Shown here piece by piece: positions 25,579 through 35,800 of a stretch of DNA of 64,000 nucleotides (positions are counted from its first letter, which is position 1; every line of letters starts with the position of its first letter). Location: NCBI GenBank assembly GCA_964586145.1, contig CAZPHH010000013.1, positions 1-64,000 of the forward strand, given 5' to 3'. Source of the stretch: JAFGJQ01 sp964586145. Lineage in GTDB: Bacteria; Planctomycetota; Phycisphaerae; UBA1845. The notes below the pieces were generated by a model. The model searched no databases. It was not told the origin of the DNA and worked only from the letters and a program-made list of their open reading frames with translations. The position numbers were made by a program, and so were the translations under genes.

Positions 25579-26319
25579 ATGACCTCCTGGAAGACTCGTC
25601 TGATCGCCTCGGTCCTCTTTGCAACCGCCTTCGGCTACGTCGAGGCGGCCGTGGTGGTGTACCTGCGCGCCGTCTACCAGCCCATCCGTCTGCAGCTTCA
25701 TCCGGGCATCTCCGCGCACGACCTGCTGCCGGCCATCACGCTGGACCAGCTCAGGGCCCGCGGCTGGGAGGTGGAGCGGCAGTTGTACGTGGAGCTGGGT
25801 CGGGAGCTGGCCACGCTGGTGATGCTGGCGTCGGTGGCATGGGGCATGTGCCGGTCACGCCGCGAGTGGTTCGCCTTCTTCGCCCTGATGTTCGCGGTGT
25901 GGGACATCTTCTACTACGTCTTCCTCCGGCTGGCGATCGGGTGGCCCGCCACACTCTTCGACTGGGACATTCTCTTCCTGCTGCCGGTCATCTGGACGGG
26001 CCCGGTGATCGCGCCGGTTCTGGTCTCGTGCGGATTGGTCTTCGGCAGCCTCTGGGCGATCATCCGCGAGGGACGCGGCTGCCCGTTGCGGCTCTCCCTG
26101 TGGTGCTGGCTGGGCATGATCGTTGCGGGCGTGGTTGTGATCGTGTCCTTCTGCTTGGACTGGCGCAACATCCAGGCGGGCGGCGTGCCGAATCCCTTCC
26201 GCTGGGACATGTTTTTCGCCGGCCTGCTTGGCGGGTTGGCGATCTTCCTCCTTGGCGTGTTTCGCGAGAGGAAGCGGACGCGATGCGTCCCGCCTTCCTT
26301 CGCCACACCGGAGGGATGA
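25579..26319 (+). CDS. Polytopic membrane protein of unknown function
   Basis: A 246-residue protein with about six hydrophobic segments, among them LIASVLFATAFGYVEAAVVV, AFFALMFAVWDIFYYVFLRL and LGMIVAGVVVIVSFCL. Conserved-looking polar spots lie next to helices (FGYVEAAVV, FDWDILFLLPVIWTGP, NPFRWDMFFAG), as in a group of hypothetical membrane proteins of environmental bacteria. No family can be named with confidence. The ATG at 25579 is preferred over a TTG at 25522. It closely follows the metallopeptidase gene and may be in the same transcript. Confidence 0.82.
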   Translation: MTSWKTRLIASVLFATAFGYVEAAVVVYLRAVYQPIRLQLHPGISAHDLLPAITLDQLRARGWEVERQLYVELGRELATLVMLASVAWGMCRSRREWFAFFALMFAVWDIFYYVFLRLAIGWPATLFDWDILFLLPVIWTGPVIAPVLVSCGLVFGSLWAIIREGRGCPLRLSLWCWLGMIVAGVVVIVSFCLDWRNIQAGGVPNPFRWDMFFAGLLGGLAIFLLGVFRERKRTRCVPPSFATPEG

Positions 26320-26407
26320 ACGGACGGAGCGGCCGGCACGGGTCCGTCGCCCGTGGCGATACGCCGACGTTACGTGTTGACCGCGAAACCGTCAGGAAGC
26401 CCCAAAC

Positions 26408-27610
26408 ATGAGAATCTGGACCCGGATCAAGGACCATCCCAAGACCAGTCTGGTTGTCCTGGCGTACGTTGCTTTCATCGCGCTGGGAATGCCGGATGGC
26501 GTGCTGGGGATCGCGTGGCCTTCGATCCGGGCTGGTTTCTCCATCCCTTTGGACGCCGTTGGCCTGTTGCTCGCGGCGACCGTGACAGGCTACCTGACCA
26601 CCAGCTTCCTGAGCGGCCCGCTGACCGCGCGGCTGGGCGTTGGAAAACTGCTGGCGGCAAGCTGCGCCGTGACCGGAGCGGGCCTGATCGGCTACACCCT
26701 GGTCCCGGCCTGGTGGATGATGGTTGTCCTCGGCGTGGCGGCCGGCCTGGGCGCCGGCGCCATTGACGCCGGTCTCAACACGTATGTGGCCGCACATTTC
26801 GGCGAAGGGCTGATGCAGTGGCTCCACGCAAGCTGGGGGGTCGGCGTGACGCTGGGCTCCGTTCTCATGACCCTCGCCGTGACGGGGCTGAACGCGTGGC
26901 GCGTGGGCTATGCTGTTGTGGGCGTCTTCCAGCTTGCGCTGGGGGCCTGCTTCGTGCTGACCCTGCCCATGTGGGGTCGCAAGGACGCTCCCGGCGGGGG
27001 CGAGCAGCCCAAGCGTCTGACGGAATACAAGACGCCCCTGGGTGAAACACTGCGCCGGCCCAGCGTGTGGCTGAGCGTGCTGTTGTTTCTGCTGTACACC
27101 GGCTGCGAAGCCTCACTCGGGACGTGGGCCTACACTCTCCTCGTCGAGTCGCGGGGCACCCACCCCTGGATGGCTGGACTGTGGACGGGCAGCTACTGGG
27201 CCACGTTCACCGTGGGTCGCGGCGTGGCCGGCCTGTACGCCAGGCGACTGGGAGTCGAACTGCTCATGCGGTGCAGCCTCAGCGCGGCACTGCTTGGCGC
27301 CGTGCTGCTGTGGTGGAATCCGGCCAGTGTTGCGAACCTGGTTGCGGTGGCATTGATCGGCTGTGCCATAGCCCCCATTTTTCCGGCGCTGATCTCAGGA
27401 ACGAGCCGACGTGTGGGTGTGCGCCATGCCGCGAACACCATTGGCATGCAGGTAGCCGCGGGCAGCCTGGGAATGGCGCTCATCCCCGGTCTGGTGGGGA
27501 TTCTGGCTCGCCGGGTTTCCCTGGAGGTCGTTCCCGTCTGCCTGATCGTGTTGCTGGCCGGATTGTCTGGTTTGTATGCGCTGGCTGTGAAGGTCGGGTC
27601 GAGACCCTGA
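26408..27610 (+). CDS. Major facilitator superfamily transporter
   Basis: A 400-residue protein with 12 predicted membrane segments. FIALGMPDGVLGIAWPSIR and GYLTTSFLSGPLTARLGVGK match the first helices and loop 2-3 of sugar-type MFS carriers (FucP-like or YfkF-like). A cytoplasmic loop after helix 6 holds WGRKDAPGGGEQPKRL. HAANTIGMQVAAGSLGMALIPG near the end is also typical. The transported compound is unknown. It ends directly against the stop of the convergent radical SAM gene, with no spacer. Confidence 0.9.
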   Translation: MRIWTRIKDHPKTSLVVLAYVAFIALGMPDGVLGIAWPSIRAGFSIPLDAVGLLLAATVTGYLTTSFLSGPLTARLGVGKLLAASCAVTGAGLIGYTLVPAWWMMVVLGVAAGLGAGAIDAGLNTYVAAHFGEGLMQWLHASWGVGVTLGSVLMTLAVTGLNAWRVGYAVVGVFQLALGACFVLTLPMWGRKDAPGGGEQPKRLTEYKTPLGETLRRPSVWLSVLLFLLYTGCEASLGTWAYTLLVESRGTHPWMAGLWTGSYWATFTVGRGVAGLYARRLGVELLMRCSLSAALLGAVLLWWNPASVANLVAVALIGCAIAPIFPALISGTSRRVGVRHAANTIGMQVAAGSLGMALIPGLVGILARRVSLEVVPVCLIVLLAGLSGLYALAVKVGSRP

Positions 27611-29059
27611 CTACCCCAGTGCAAACGCCTGCCGCAGCCGGGCGATCCGCTCGGCCGCGTTCGCCGAGATGCCTCCGAATCGCGCTTCGTCGTAATGGGT
27701 CTGGATGCGGGCCATGCGCTTCCATCCCTTGTTCATGCCGTGGATGAACAGGGCGGACGTGAGGCTTCGCGTCTGGATCAGCGTCCGCAGCGTGCGGCGC
27801 CACACCCAGGGCACGGTCGCGGCCGTGTGGCGAAGCTCGTAGATCGCCTCGTCCAATTGCTGCGCGGAGACGTTCTTCGGATGGTACACCGTCTCCACGA
27901 ACGTGAACCGCTCCCAGTCTTCCGGGTAGCTCGTCGCGAAGATGCGGCCTTCCTCCATGTACCGGTCGTACATCCGGGTGCCGGGCAGGGGGGTCAGGTT
28001 CGTGATTTGGATGGTGTCCACGCCGAGCCGCACGGACTCCAGCGCGGTCTGCGATACCGTGTCCACGGTGTCCTGGTCCGCCCCGATGATGAACGCGCCG
28101 AACACGCTGATGCCCGCGCGGTGGAAGCCCGTGACCAGTTCGCGGTACCGGTCGGCGTTCTTGCGATTGACGCCCTTGTGAAAATCCTTGAGCGACTCCG
28201 GATTCAGCGACTCGAACCCGACCAGCATGCCTCGGCACCCGGCCTTGTAGGCCAGCTTCAGGCCCTCGGCGTCGTCGCCCATGTTGATGGTGGTCTGGCT
28301 GAACCAGAGCCGCCGCTTGCCGTGCTTGATGATGGCTTTGAGCAGCTCCTTGGCCCACTCGGCGTGCTTCGGCCCGACGCCGAAGAAGTTGTCGTCCGTG
28401 ACAAAGATGAACCGCCGAGGCGTCTGGTTCCACTCCTCGATGATCGAGCCGATGTCACGCCGGCGGATCGGCCCGCCGTTGAAGAGCGTTACGCTGCAGT
28501 AGTCGCAGCCCACCGGGCAGCCGCGTGACGTCTGGACGCTCGACACGTCGTATCGCCCGTTGACGGGCTGGAGCGTCTGCAGACCCGCCCCGAACCGCGA
28601 GCCCAACTCGCTCAGCCGGCCTTCGTAGCGCGGCTGGAGCCGGCCGGCGGCCGCGTCCTCCACGATCTGCGGCCAAATCTCGTCGCACTCGCCGACGGCC
28701 ACCGAGTCCACGTACCGGGCGCTTTCGTCCGGCACGGCCCAGGCATGCGGGCCGCCCATGACCGTCGGAATCCCGCGCCGGCGGCACAGGGCGGCGATCT
28801 CATAGGCCCGGGTCGCGCCGCTCGTGTAGGACGTGATGCCCACCAGGTCGTACCCGCGGGTGCGGATTGCGTCTTCGGTGAAGTCACCCCCGAATATTTC
28901 GTCGATGATTTCCACTTCATGCGGCGGCGGCACCAGCCTGGCCAGCACCTGCAGGCCAAGCTGTGGAATCTTGCTGCCGATGGTGTGATACCCCTGGGTT
29001 CGCCGCGTAATAGGGTTGATCAACGCAATGCGCAAGAGCACCTGCTTTCTCAAAAACAC
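27611..29059 (-). CDS. B12-binding radical SAM protein
   Basis: Up to 482 residues. The GTG at 29059 gives the longest form, but starts at 29041 or the TTG at 29035 would place RIALINPI directly at the N terminus. The cobalamin-binding domain has TVMGGPHAWAVPDE. The radical SAM core has SRGCPVGCDYCSVTLFNGG, then FVTDDNFFGVGPKHAEW, GFESLNPESLKDFHKGV and TNLTPLPGTRMYDRY. This pattern matches HpnJ/DUF4070-type and BchE-like enzymes. The DUF4070-like C-terminal part continues to the end. It is not obviously part of an operon. Hopanoid, lipid or natural-product modification is possible but unproved. Confidence 0.9.
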   Translation of the reverse strand: MFLRKQVLLRIALINPITRRTQGYHTIGSKIPQLGLQVLARLVPPPHEVEIIDEIFGGDFTEDAIRTRGYDLVGITSYTSGATRAYEIAALCRRRGIPTVMGGPHAWAVPDESARYVDSVAVGECDEIWPQIVEDAAAGRLQPRYEGRLSELGSRFGAGLQTLQPVNGRYDVSSVQTSRGCPVGCDYCSVTLFNGGPIRRRDIGSIIEEWNQTPRRFIFVTDDNFFGVGPKHAEWAKELLKAIIKHGKRRLWFSQTTINMGDDAEGLKLAYKAGCRGMLVGFESLNPESLKDFHKGVNRKNADRYRELVTGFHRAGISVFGAFIIGADQDTVDTVSQTALESVRLGVDTIQITNLTPLPGTRMYDRYMEEGRIFATSYPEDWERFTFVETVYHPKNVSAQQLDEAIYELRHTAATVPWVWRRTLRTLIQTRSLTSALFIHGMNKGWKRMARIQTHYDEARFGGISANAAERIARLRQAFALG

Positions 29060-29193
29060 CGCGCCACGCGATGCGAAGGGTACGTCCGGGCTCTCGCGAA
29101 GTCAACGAAGACGCATCGGAGCACCGGTCGGGCCTCCCGGCGCTACCGTCTTGGGGCGCGTGTTTGCGGCGCCGATGCGAACCGGCCGAGCGT

Positions 29194-31053
29194 TCAAGCG
29201 GGTGGCATGGTCTGCCCCGCGGACCTCTTGTCCAGCGTGTTCGTGACGAGGATATACAGCAGCATGGCCCCGAACGCACTGAACCCGATAATCGCAAATG
29301 CGTACCAGATCCGGTCTGCGTGTGCATACTCCGTCGGCAGGGGGCACGACTCGCCCGCCCGGGGCCCCATGGAAAGGACCACGGTATCCCGCCGGGCGAG
29401 GTCTCGACCGTCCTTCTGGGCATCGGCGTCCGTCTCCAGCTTGGATTCGTCGATCCGGACCTGTCGCAACACGATTTCCCACCGCTCGTCATGCCCGGCC
29501 TGTTGGTCGCGACGCAGGTATAGATGCGGTTGGAGCGGCGCATCGTCTTCCGCAACGGCCTTCCACAGCGCCTCGGACACGGCGTTGTCGTCTTTCAACT
29601 GACGATGAAGCTCAACCGGCAGGTCGGATCGGGCGACCGTTCGCACAGGAGCTTCGATCACCCACGACCGCTCCGGGTCCTTTCGCCACCAGTCACGCGG
29701 CTTCAATTCCCGGATCGCTGCGTCCGCCGCAACCTCCAGGCCGCGGTTTGTCAGAACGTGGCGGAGTGCCGGAGGCACGACGGTCGCCTGCCTCAGCGCG
29801 TCGGTGTCGGCCGGGTCCAGCGTGAAGCGGTATTGCGGATCGATCGCCAGTCTCCATTCGTGGCGAGTGAGAGGGTCGAGCGTCCGCGGATCGGGGCAGT
29901 ACCGGTTGAGAAGCAATCCTGCGGCGATGAAGCCGACCAGCCAGGCGAAGAACGTCGCCAGGTGCTGGTATCCCAGGTATAGGCCCACTTCCCCTTTCGG
30001 CGCCTGCTTGGAGGCAAACTCGAGGAACTTCGGCGACAGGAAACACTCCGCCAGACCCTGCAGGGCAATCCCGACGATCATGCACAACACGATGGGATGG
30101 ATCGAAAACAGGCCCAGGTTCACCGATTTGCCCGTGTACTTCTCCAGCAGTGTGCCCAGCGCGATCACCAGCGCCGTGAACGGAATGATGAACATGCCGA
30201 TGCCGATGGCGCTTTGCGGCTTGAAACGCCGGATGGCATGCGTGATCGGCACGACCAGAAGCACCACCGTCAGCGGATTGATGTTCGCCAGCCACTCGGG
30301 CTTGTAGCCCTTTCCCAGCACCCGCTCGATGTAGGTGGGCATCGCGCCGTACAGCTGGCCCTGGATCAGCCAGAAGCCCGCGATAATCACGATCAGACCG
30401 AGAAAACGGAAGTTCCGTACAACCGTCCAGAGCCCGCGCAACGCCTGGGCCACGGTCTTGCCCGTGCCTTCCGTGTCCACGTTCTGATAGAAGAACGCGA
30501 TCAGCAGCAGGGCGACAAACGACATGCCCGAAGCGTAAAAGTTAATGGCGTCCAGACCCACGCGCTCATTCAGCACGCCGGCCAGTCCCTTGCCGGAGAA
30601 GGAGCCGATGTTCACCACCATATAGAAGATGGACATCGCCCGGGCCCGGTTTTCGTCCGTGCTGCATTTGGCCGCGGTGCCCGAAATGACCGGCTTGATG
30701 ATGGCGCCGCCGCACATGATCAGACCCAGCGCGGTGACGGCCGTCCACTTGAGCTGAAAGGAGCCCAGCAAAGCGTAGCCGCACGTCAGCACGGCAAACG
30801 CGATCATCAGGGCTCGCTTGAAGCCGATCTTGTCCGCCATGATGCCCATGAAGGTCGGAAGGAGGTAGAGCCCCCCGGCGAACAGCCCCGTGATCAGTCC
30901 GGTTTCGTTGTCGGTAAAACCGACGTCCACATTCAGGTAGCGAAGCAGCGTGATGAACATCCCGTAATACGCCGCCCGCTCACAGAGCTCCGCCCCGTTG
31001 GCATACCAGAACGTCCGCGGAAAACGCCAGCCCAGTCTTCCCTCAGCCTGCAT
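29194..31053 (-). CDS. POT/PTR-family proton-coupled peptide transporter with soluble insert
   Basis: A 619-residue protein starting at 31053, preceded by GAGGTG. The POT signature ELCERAAYYGMFITLL lies in the first helix, and KPVISGTAAKCSTDENRARA and FYMVVNIGSFSGKG are also typical. The membrane part ends at about residue 420. A hydrophilic domain of about 165 residues follows (RQATVVPPALRHVL through RRDTVVLSMGPRAGES) before one last helix, IIGFSAFGAMLLYILVTNTL. Such an insert is absent from standard short POT proteins. The family imports di- and tripeptides with protons, but the substrate here is unproved. Confidence 0.9.
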   Translation of the reverse strand: MQAEGRLGWRFPRTFWYANGAELCERAAYYGMFITLLRYLNVDVGFTDNETGLITGLFAGGLYLLPTFMGIMADKIGFKRALMIAFAVLTCGYALLGSFQLKWTAVTALGLIMCGGAIIKPVISGTAAKCSTDENRARAMSIFYMVVNIGSFSGKGLAGVLNERVGLDAINFYASGMSFVALLLIAFFYQNVDTEGTGKTVAQALRGLWTVVRNFRFLGLIVIIAGFWLIQGQLYGAMPTYIERVLGKGYKPEWLANINPLTVVLLVVPITHAIRRFKPQSAIGIGMFIIPFTALVIALGTLLEKYTGKSVNLGLFSIHPIVLCMIVGIALQGLAECFLSPKFLEFASKQAPKGEVGLYLGYQHLATFFAWLVGFIAAGLLLNRYCPDPRTLDPLTRHEWRLAIDPQYRFTLDPADTDALRQATVVPPALRHVLTNRGLEVAADAAIRELKPRDWWRKDPERSWVIEAPVRTVARSDLPVELHRQLKDDNAVSEALWKAVAEDDAPLQPHLYLRRDQQAGHDERWEIVLRQVRIDESKLETDADAQKDGRDLARRDTVVLSMGPRAGESCPLPTEYAHADRIWYAFAIIGFSAFGAMLLYILVTNTLDKRSAGQTMPPA

Positions 31054-31071
31054 ACCCACCTCACTGCTCCG

Positions 31072-31158
31072 CAATGTCCAATGTCCAATGATTAATGTCA
31101 AAGGCTGCCCCGCACTGAGGCCCTTTCACTGGCCATTGGTCATTCGCCATTTGACATT
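31072..31158. repeat. Opposed heptad repeats of the AATGNCN type
   Basis: On the plus strand 31073-31102 reads AATGTCC, AATGTCC, AATGATT, AATGTCA in steady 7-base steps. On the minus strand 31158-31127 reads AATGTCA, AATGGCG, AATGACC, AATGGCC. The two arms face each other across a 24-base centre. The right arm supplies the final codons of the ubiD gene. No coding role is seen for the left arm, which lies in front of the POT transporter gene. Confidence 0.75.
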
Positions 31159-32663
31159 ACTCCGTATTCCCCCCACCGCCGCGTCACCAGCTCCCTCACA
31201 TCAGCCGTCATCTCCAGCTCCGCGGGCCACTCCCGCACCGCACCCTCGCCGGGGACCTTCCGTGTGGCGTCGATGCCCATCTTGCCGCCCGTGCCGCAGA
31301 ACGGCGCGGCATGGTCCAGAATGTCCAGCGGGCCGTCCACGATCACCGTGTCCCGCCGCGGGTCCCAGTTCGCCCCGACGTGGAACAGCACGTCCTGCTC
31401 ATCGTGCACGTTCACGTGCTCGTCCACCACGATGATCAGCTTGGTGAACATCATCTGGCCCGCGCCCCAGATGCTCGACATCACCTTGCGGGCCTGCATG
31501 GGGTACTCCTTGCGGATCTTCACGAACATGCAGTTGTGGAACGCCCCGAACATGGGCAGCGAGTAGTCCACAATGTCCGGCGCCAGCACCCGCAGCAGCG
31601 GCAGGAAGATGCGCTCCGTGGCCTTGCCCAGGTAGTAGTCCTCCTGCGGCGGCTTGCCCACGATCGTGGTCGGATAGATCGGGTCCCGGCGGTGCGTAAT
31701 GGCCGTCACCCCGAACGCGGGATACCGATCCGCCAGTGAGTAAAACCCCGTGTGGTCGCCGAAGGGGCCTTCCAGAAGCGTGTCCTTCGGGTCTACGAAA
31801 CCCTCGATCACGATCTCCGCGTGGGCGGGCACCTCCAGGGGGATGGTCCGGCAGGGCACCAGCTCGATGCCGCCGTCGTTCAGGAACCCGGCGAACAGCA
31901 ACTCGCTCACGTCCGGCGGCAGGGGGCACGTGGCCGCGTAGGGCAACACCGACTCGCCGCCCAGCACGATGGCCAGCGGCATCTTCTCGCCCCGGGCCAC
32001 GTACTTGCGATGGTGGCGGGCCCCGTCGTGGTGCATGTGCCAGTGCATGGCCGTCCGCTTCGGCTCGAACACCTGCACGCGGTACATGCCGACGTTTCGC
32101 TCACCGCTGTCGGGGTCCTTCGTGTAGATGCCCCCGAACGTGATGTACCGCCCGCCGTCCTCCGGCCAGCATTGAATGATCGGCAGGTGAAGCAAGTTCG
32201 CGTCGTCGGTATGCACGACCTGCTGGCACAGGCCCGTGCGCACGACTTTCGGCGCGTAGCCGGCCAGGCGGGCCAGGTCGGGCAACTTGCGGATCTTGTC
32301 CATCAGAGAGGCGGGGACTTCCGGCTTGAGCAGGGCCTGGATGCGGTCGGCCAGGGCGTCGAAGCTTTCGCAGCCCAGGGCAGTTCGCATCCGCTCATAG
32401 CTGCCGTACAGGTTGATGGCCAGCGGGATGCCGGACCCTTTGACCCGCTCGAACAGCAACCCGCACCCGCCCCGGCCACCGTGGACGGGGTCCGTCGCCG
32501 GCGGCGGCGCGTGGCCGGCCGCGGGCGACTTGCTCACCCGGTCGGCGATCTCGGTGACCTCCAGCACGGGATCCACCTCCGCCCGCACGCGGCAGAGCTG
32601 CCCCTTACGCTCCAGTTCGGCCACAAATGATTGCAGGTCTGGATACGGCACGCGACTCACCAC
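31140..32663 (-). CDS. ubiD: UbiD-family decarboxylase (prenylated-FMN dependent)
   Basis: A 507-residue protein. FGGIYTKDPDSGERNVGMYR and MHWHMHHDGARHHRKY match the prFMN and metal-binding core. EGPFGDHTGFYSLADRYPAF holds the catalytic Glu-Arg-type residues of the family. GAFHNCMFVKIRKEYPMQARKV and VVDEHVNVHDEQDVLFHVGANWDP are standard. UbiD and menaquinone-pathway decarboxylases act on aromatic acids. No ubiX partner is present here. A low-complexity insert of about 25 residues (SPAAGHAPPPATDPVHGGRG) follows residue 44. The last codons, giving MSNGE, come from a heptad repeat. The GTG start is uncertain by one or a few codons. Confidence 0.94.
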   Translation of the reverse strand: MVSRVPYPDLQSFVAELERKGQLCRVRAEVDPVLEVTEIADRVSKSPAAGHAPPPATDPVHGGRGGCGLLFERVKGSGIPLAINLYGSYERMRTALGCESFDALADRIQALLKPEVPASLMDKIRKLPDLARLAGYAPKVVRTGLCQQVVHTDDANLLHLPIIQCWPEDGGRYITFGGIYTKDPDSGERNVGMYRVQVFEPKRTAMHWHMHHDGARHHRKYVARGEKMPLAIVLGGESVLPYAATCPLPPDVSELLFAGFLNDGGIELVPCRTIPLEVPAHAEIVIEGFVDPKDTLLEGPFGDHTGFYSLADRYPAFGVTAITHRRDPIYPTTIVGKPPQEDYYLGKATERIFLPLLRVLAPDIVDYSLPMFGAFHNCMFVKIRKEYPMQARKVMSSIWGAGQMMFTKLIIVVDEHVNVHDEQDVLFHVGANWDPRRDTVIVDGPLDILDHAAPFCGTGGKMGIDATRKVPGEGAVREWPAELEMTADVRELVTRRWGEYGVMSNGE

Positions 32664-32873
32664 CTAAACCCGTGAATCCGTTCTCCTGGCTGCGCGGGCC
32701 TATCCCGCCTGGCGGCGGGCATCATAGTCGATGGCCCGGACGGGGGAAAAGCGCGTGAAATTGGGGCTGTGACGAGGTTTTGGGCGCTCCGCGGGCCAAT
32801 TCCGGCGGCAGATTCTGATATGATGCGTCAAGGAGGACGTGGTTCGCGTGTATCTGCGAGCGGAGATAGTCCA

Positions 32874-35800
32874 GTGAGCCTGCACCAACGAATCCCCCCG
32901 ATCACGATCGGCCTGTCCACGGATCCAGGGAGGCTCGTCTTCGTACGGGCCTCCATCCGGGTGCTTCTGGTCGCGTTTGCCCTTGTCGGCGTTTCCGCGC
33001 CGGCCCTGGCCGTCACTCTGGATATCGGCGACGGTCTCAAAGTGAGTTTCTCCGAGGCGGACGGCTCCGTGACGGGCGTCACGGTCGACGGCGCCGACCT
33101 GCCGCTGATTCCGGGCGAGCCCGGCGGCTTGTCCATGCTGGTGAGCGCGCCAATCGCACCTTGCAGCCTGCTGCACGTCGATTTCGATGCGGGTGTGGGA
33201 CCGGTCACTTCGGCGCGGAACCAGTACTGGGACGGGCACGGATCGTACATCACGTGGCTGGCGGATGGGGGTGTCGATGACAGCGGGCATCTGCTCTTGA
33301 GCGACGGGGTGACAACCGGGGCCGGCATGGCGATGGATTCGGCCGTCCCCGTGACGCCCGGAAGCCGGGTGCGGATTTCATGGCACGCGCGCTCCGCCTC
33401 CGTGGAGACGACGCACATTCTCTGCGTGCGGATCTATGACGCCCAGGGACAGGATATCACGTCCGGTTCGAATGTCCCGACCGGCTGGGGCTACACCGCG
33501 GTTTCATTGGCACACGGCGTGTGGGGTTTCGGTTGCAGTCAGCCGGATACGTGGGAGTCCTTCGAGCGCTTCTACCCGGTCGCACCGAATGCCGCGTCCA
33601 TTCGCGTGTCGCTGCGCCATTGGACCGGCGGCGACCACCTGCTGCATATCGACGATTTCAGGCTGGACGTGGTTGGCGGAATGCAGTGGAGTGGCCGGAT
33701 TCCGATCCTCGGCGCGATCTCGCCAACCGCCGGCGGTTTCACNNNNNNNNNNNNNNNNNNNNNNNNNNNNNNNNNNNNNNNNNNNNNNNNNNNNNNNNNN
33801 NNNNNNNNNNNNNNNNNNNNNNNNNNNNNNNNNNNNNNNNNNCACACACGCCACCCGATCTCGTTCTATCCGTACGGTTCCATCACCGGGGCCGACTACG
33901 GTCTGTCGTTGTTCGTGCCGCAGGATGTCCCGCAGACGCAGCGGTTTGAATACGACCCGGCCACGGGTTTCCGCTCGGTCTGGGACATCGGGCTCTCGCC
34001 GGTAACCGCCAAGATCGGCCCGGGGCATGCCTCGGTGTCGGCATCGCTGGCCCGTCACGATCCCGACTGGGGCTTCCGGGCGGCGACGCAGCGGTATTAC
34101 GAGCTGCACCCCGAGTATTTCGTGAAACGCACCACCCGCGAGGGGGCGTGGATGTGGCCGATTCATCCGAGCCAGATTGAAGACCCGCTGGACTTCGGGT
34201 TCGCGTTTCTCGAAACACACCCGATGAGCGAGGCGGAGCTGGACCTGTGCGACGCGCTCGGCATCGGCGTGTTCTACTACACGTCACCGTGGGATCCCTG
34301 GCAATCCTGGGGCGACGTGTCCGAGAAGCCGTCGTACGAGGAGCGCGTGGCCAGGCTGGAGTCCTGGGCGGCCGGTGAAGGCGAAGAACTGGTGACGTGG
34401 CTTCCCGACGGCGGCGTCGACGACTCGGGGCATCTGTTGTTGGGCGACGGCGCAATGCTCGGGGCGGGCATGGCCCTCGCGGAACCGTTTGCCGTGACCG
34501 GCGGACAGCAGGTTACCATCGGTTGGGATGCTCTCGTGGCGGATGCCGAGACGCTCCAGATCCTCTGTGTGCGTGTTTTCAACGCGGCCGGGGAGGATAT
34601 CACCTACGCTTCGGGTGCGCCGGCGGGCTGGGGCTGGTCGAGCGCTTCGAACGCCCATTTCGTTGCCGGCATCGCGGTCTCAGCGCCAGGCGTCTGGGAA
34701 CGCTTCTCGTATACGTACGCGCTTCCGCTTGACGCCGCGGCCATGCGCATCTCATTGCGTCATTGGAACGGGGGCGATCACTGGGTCCATGTCGACAACC
34801 TGCAGATCGACGCCGTGGCCCCGCCGATGACGTACGTGCAGAAAGACTTCGACGTGGACGACGGCTTCTGTGTTTCTGCACTGAATGCGGACTGGGACGA
34901 TGCCACCCTGACCTGGTACCGCGTCCCGCGGCAGGAGGCCGCCCAGGCCGTGATGAACTGTTCGCCCTTGGATGCCGAAGGGCGTTACTGCATCGACGTC
35001 CACAGCTACCTGTGGAACAGTTTCTGGAGCGACAACTGGAGGCAGGCCTGGCCGGTGAACTCCGACCCGGATCTGCCGGGCCTCAACACGTTCAATCTGT
35101 TTCGCGACCACTGGATCTACTACGGGCTCGACCGAAACGCCGGCGTCTACCTCGATTCGGTCACGACGGGCTCGATTTCAGCGTGGCAGAACTTCCGGGC
35201 CGACCATCTCGCGGTTGCAGATTGGCCGTTGACGTTCTCGTGGGACAACGGCGATCCCGTCCAGATCGGTCCACAGGCGCATGCGGAGTTCTTCCAGGCC
35301 ATTTCCGCGGAGGTGCGAAGCCTCGGCAAGTGCATGATGCTGAACATCTTCCCGGAGGCCATGCGGTTTCACGGTCACAGCGCCGACATCCTCGGCTCGG
35401 AAGTCTTCCACCTCGTCGAGAGCAATGCCGACAGTCGTGTGCGACGGACGTTGGCCCGGCACCGGGTCGTCTCCAATTTGCTCCAATGGGGTTGGGAATC
35501 GCCGTCGTACATCACCCATGCGCAGATGGAGGAGTTCATCCGGGGACAGCTTTTCTGGGGCTTCTTCCCGGCCGTCAGCACCGGCGGAGGGATGGAAGGC
35601 GACGATCCGCTCAACCGCTACTTCTCGCATCCGGAGCTGTACAACCGCGACCGACCCTTGTTCCAGCTCTACATGCCGGTGATCAAAACGCTGAGCGCGG
35701 CCGGGTGGGAGCCGATCACCGCGGCAACGGCCGAACCCGCGCTGGAGATGGAGCGGTTCGGACACGTCTCCCGTGGGCCCGTGTATCTCACCGTTCGCAC

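Noticed and set aside
32704..32719. Small hairpin CCCGCC/GGCGGG upstream of ubiD
   Set aside because: Stem of six with no T-run and not placed for a terminator of either neighbour.
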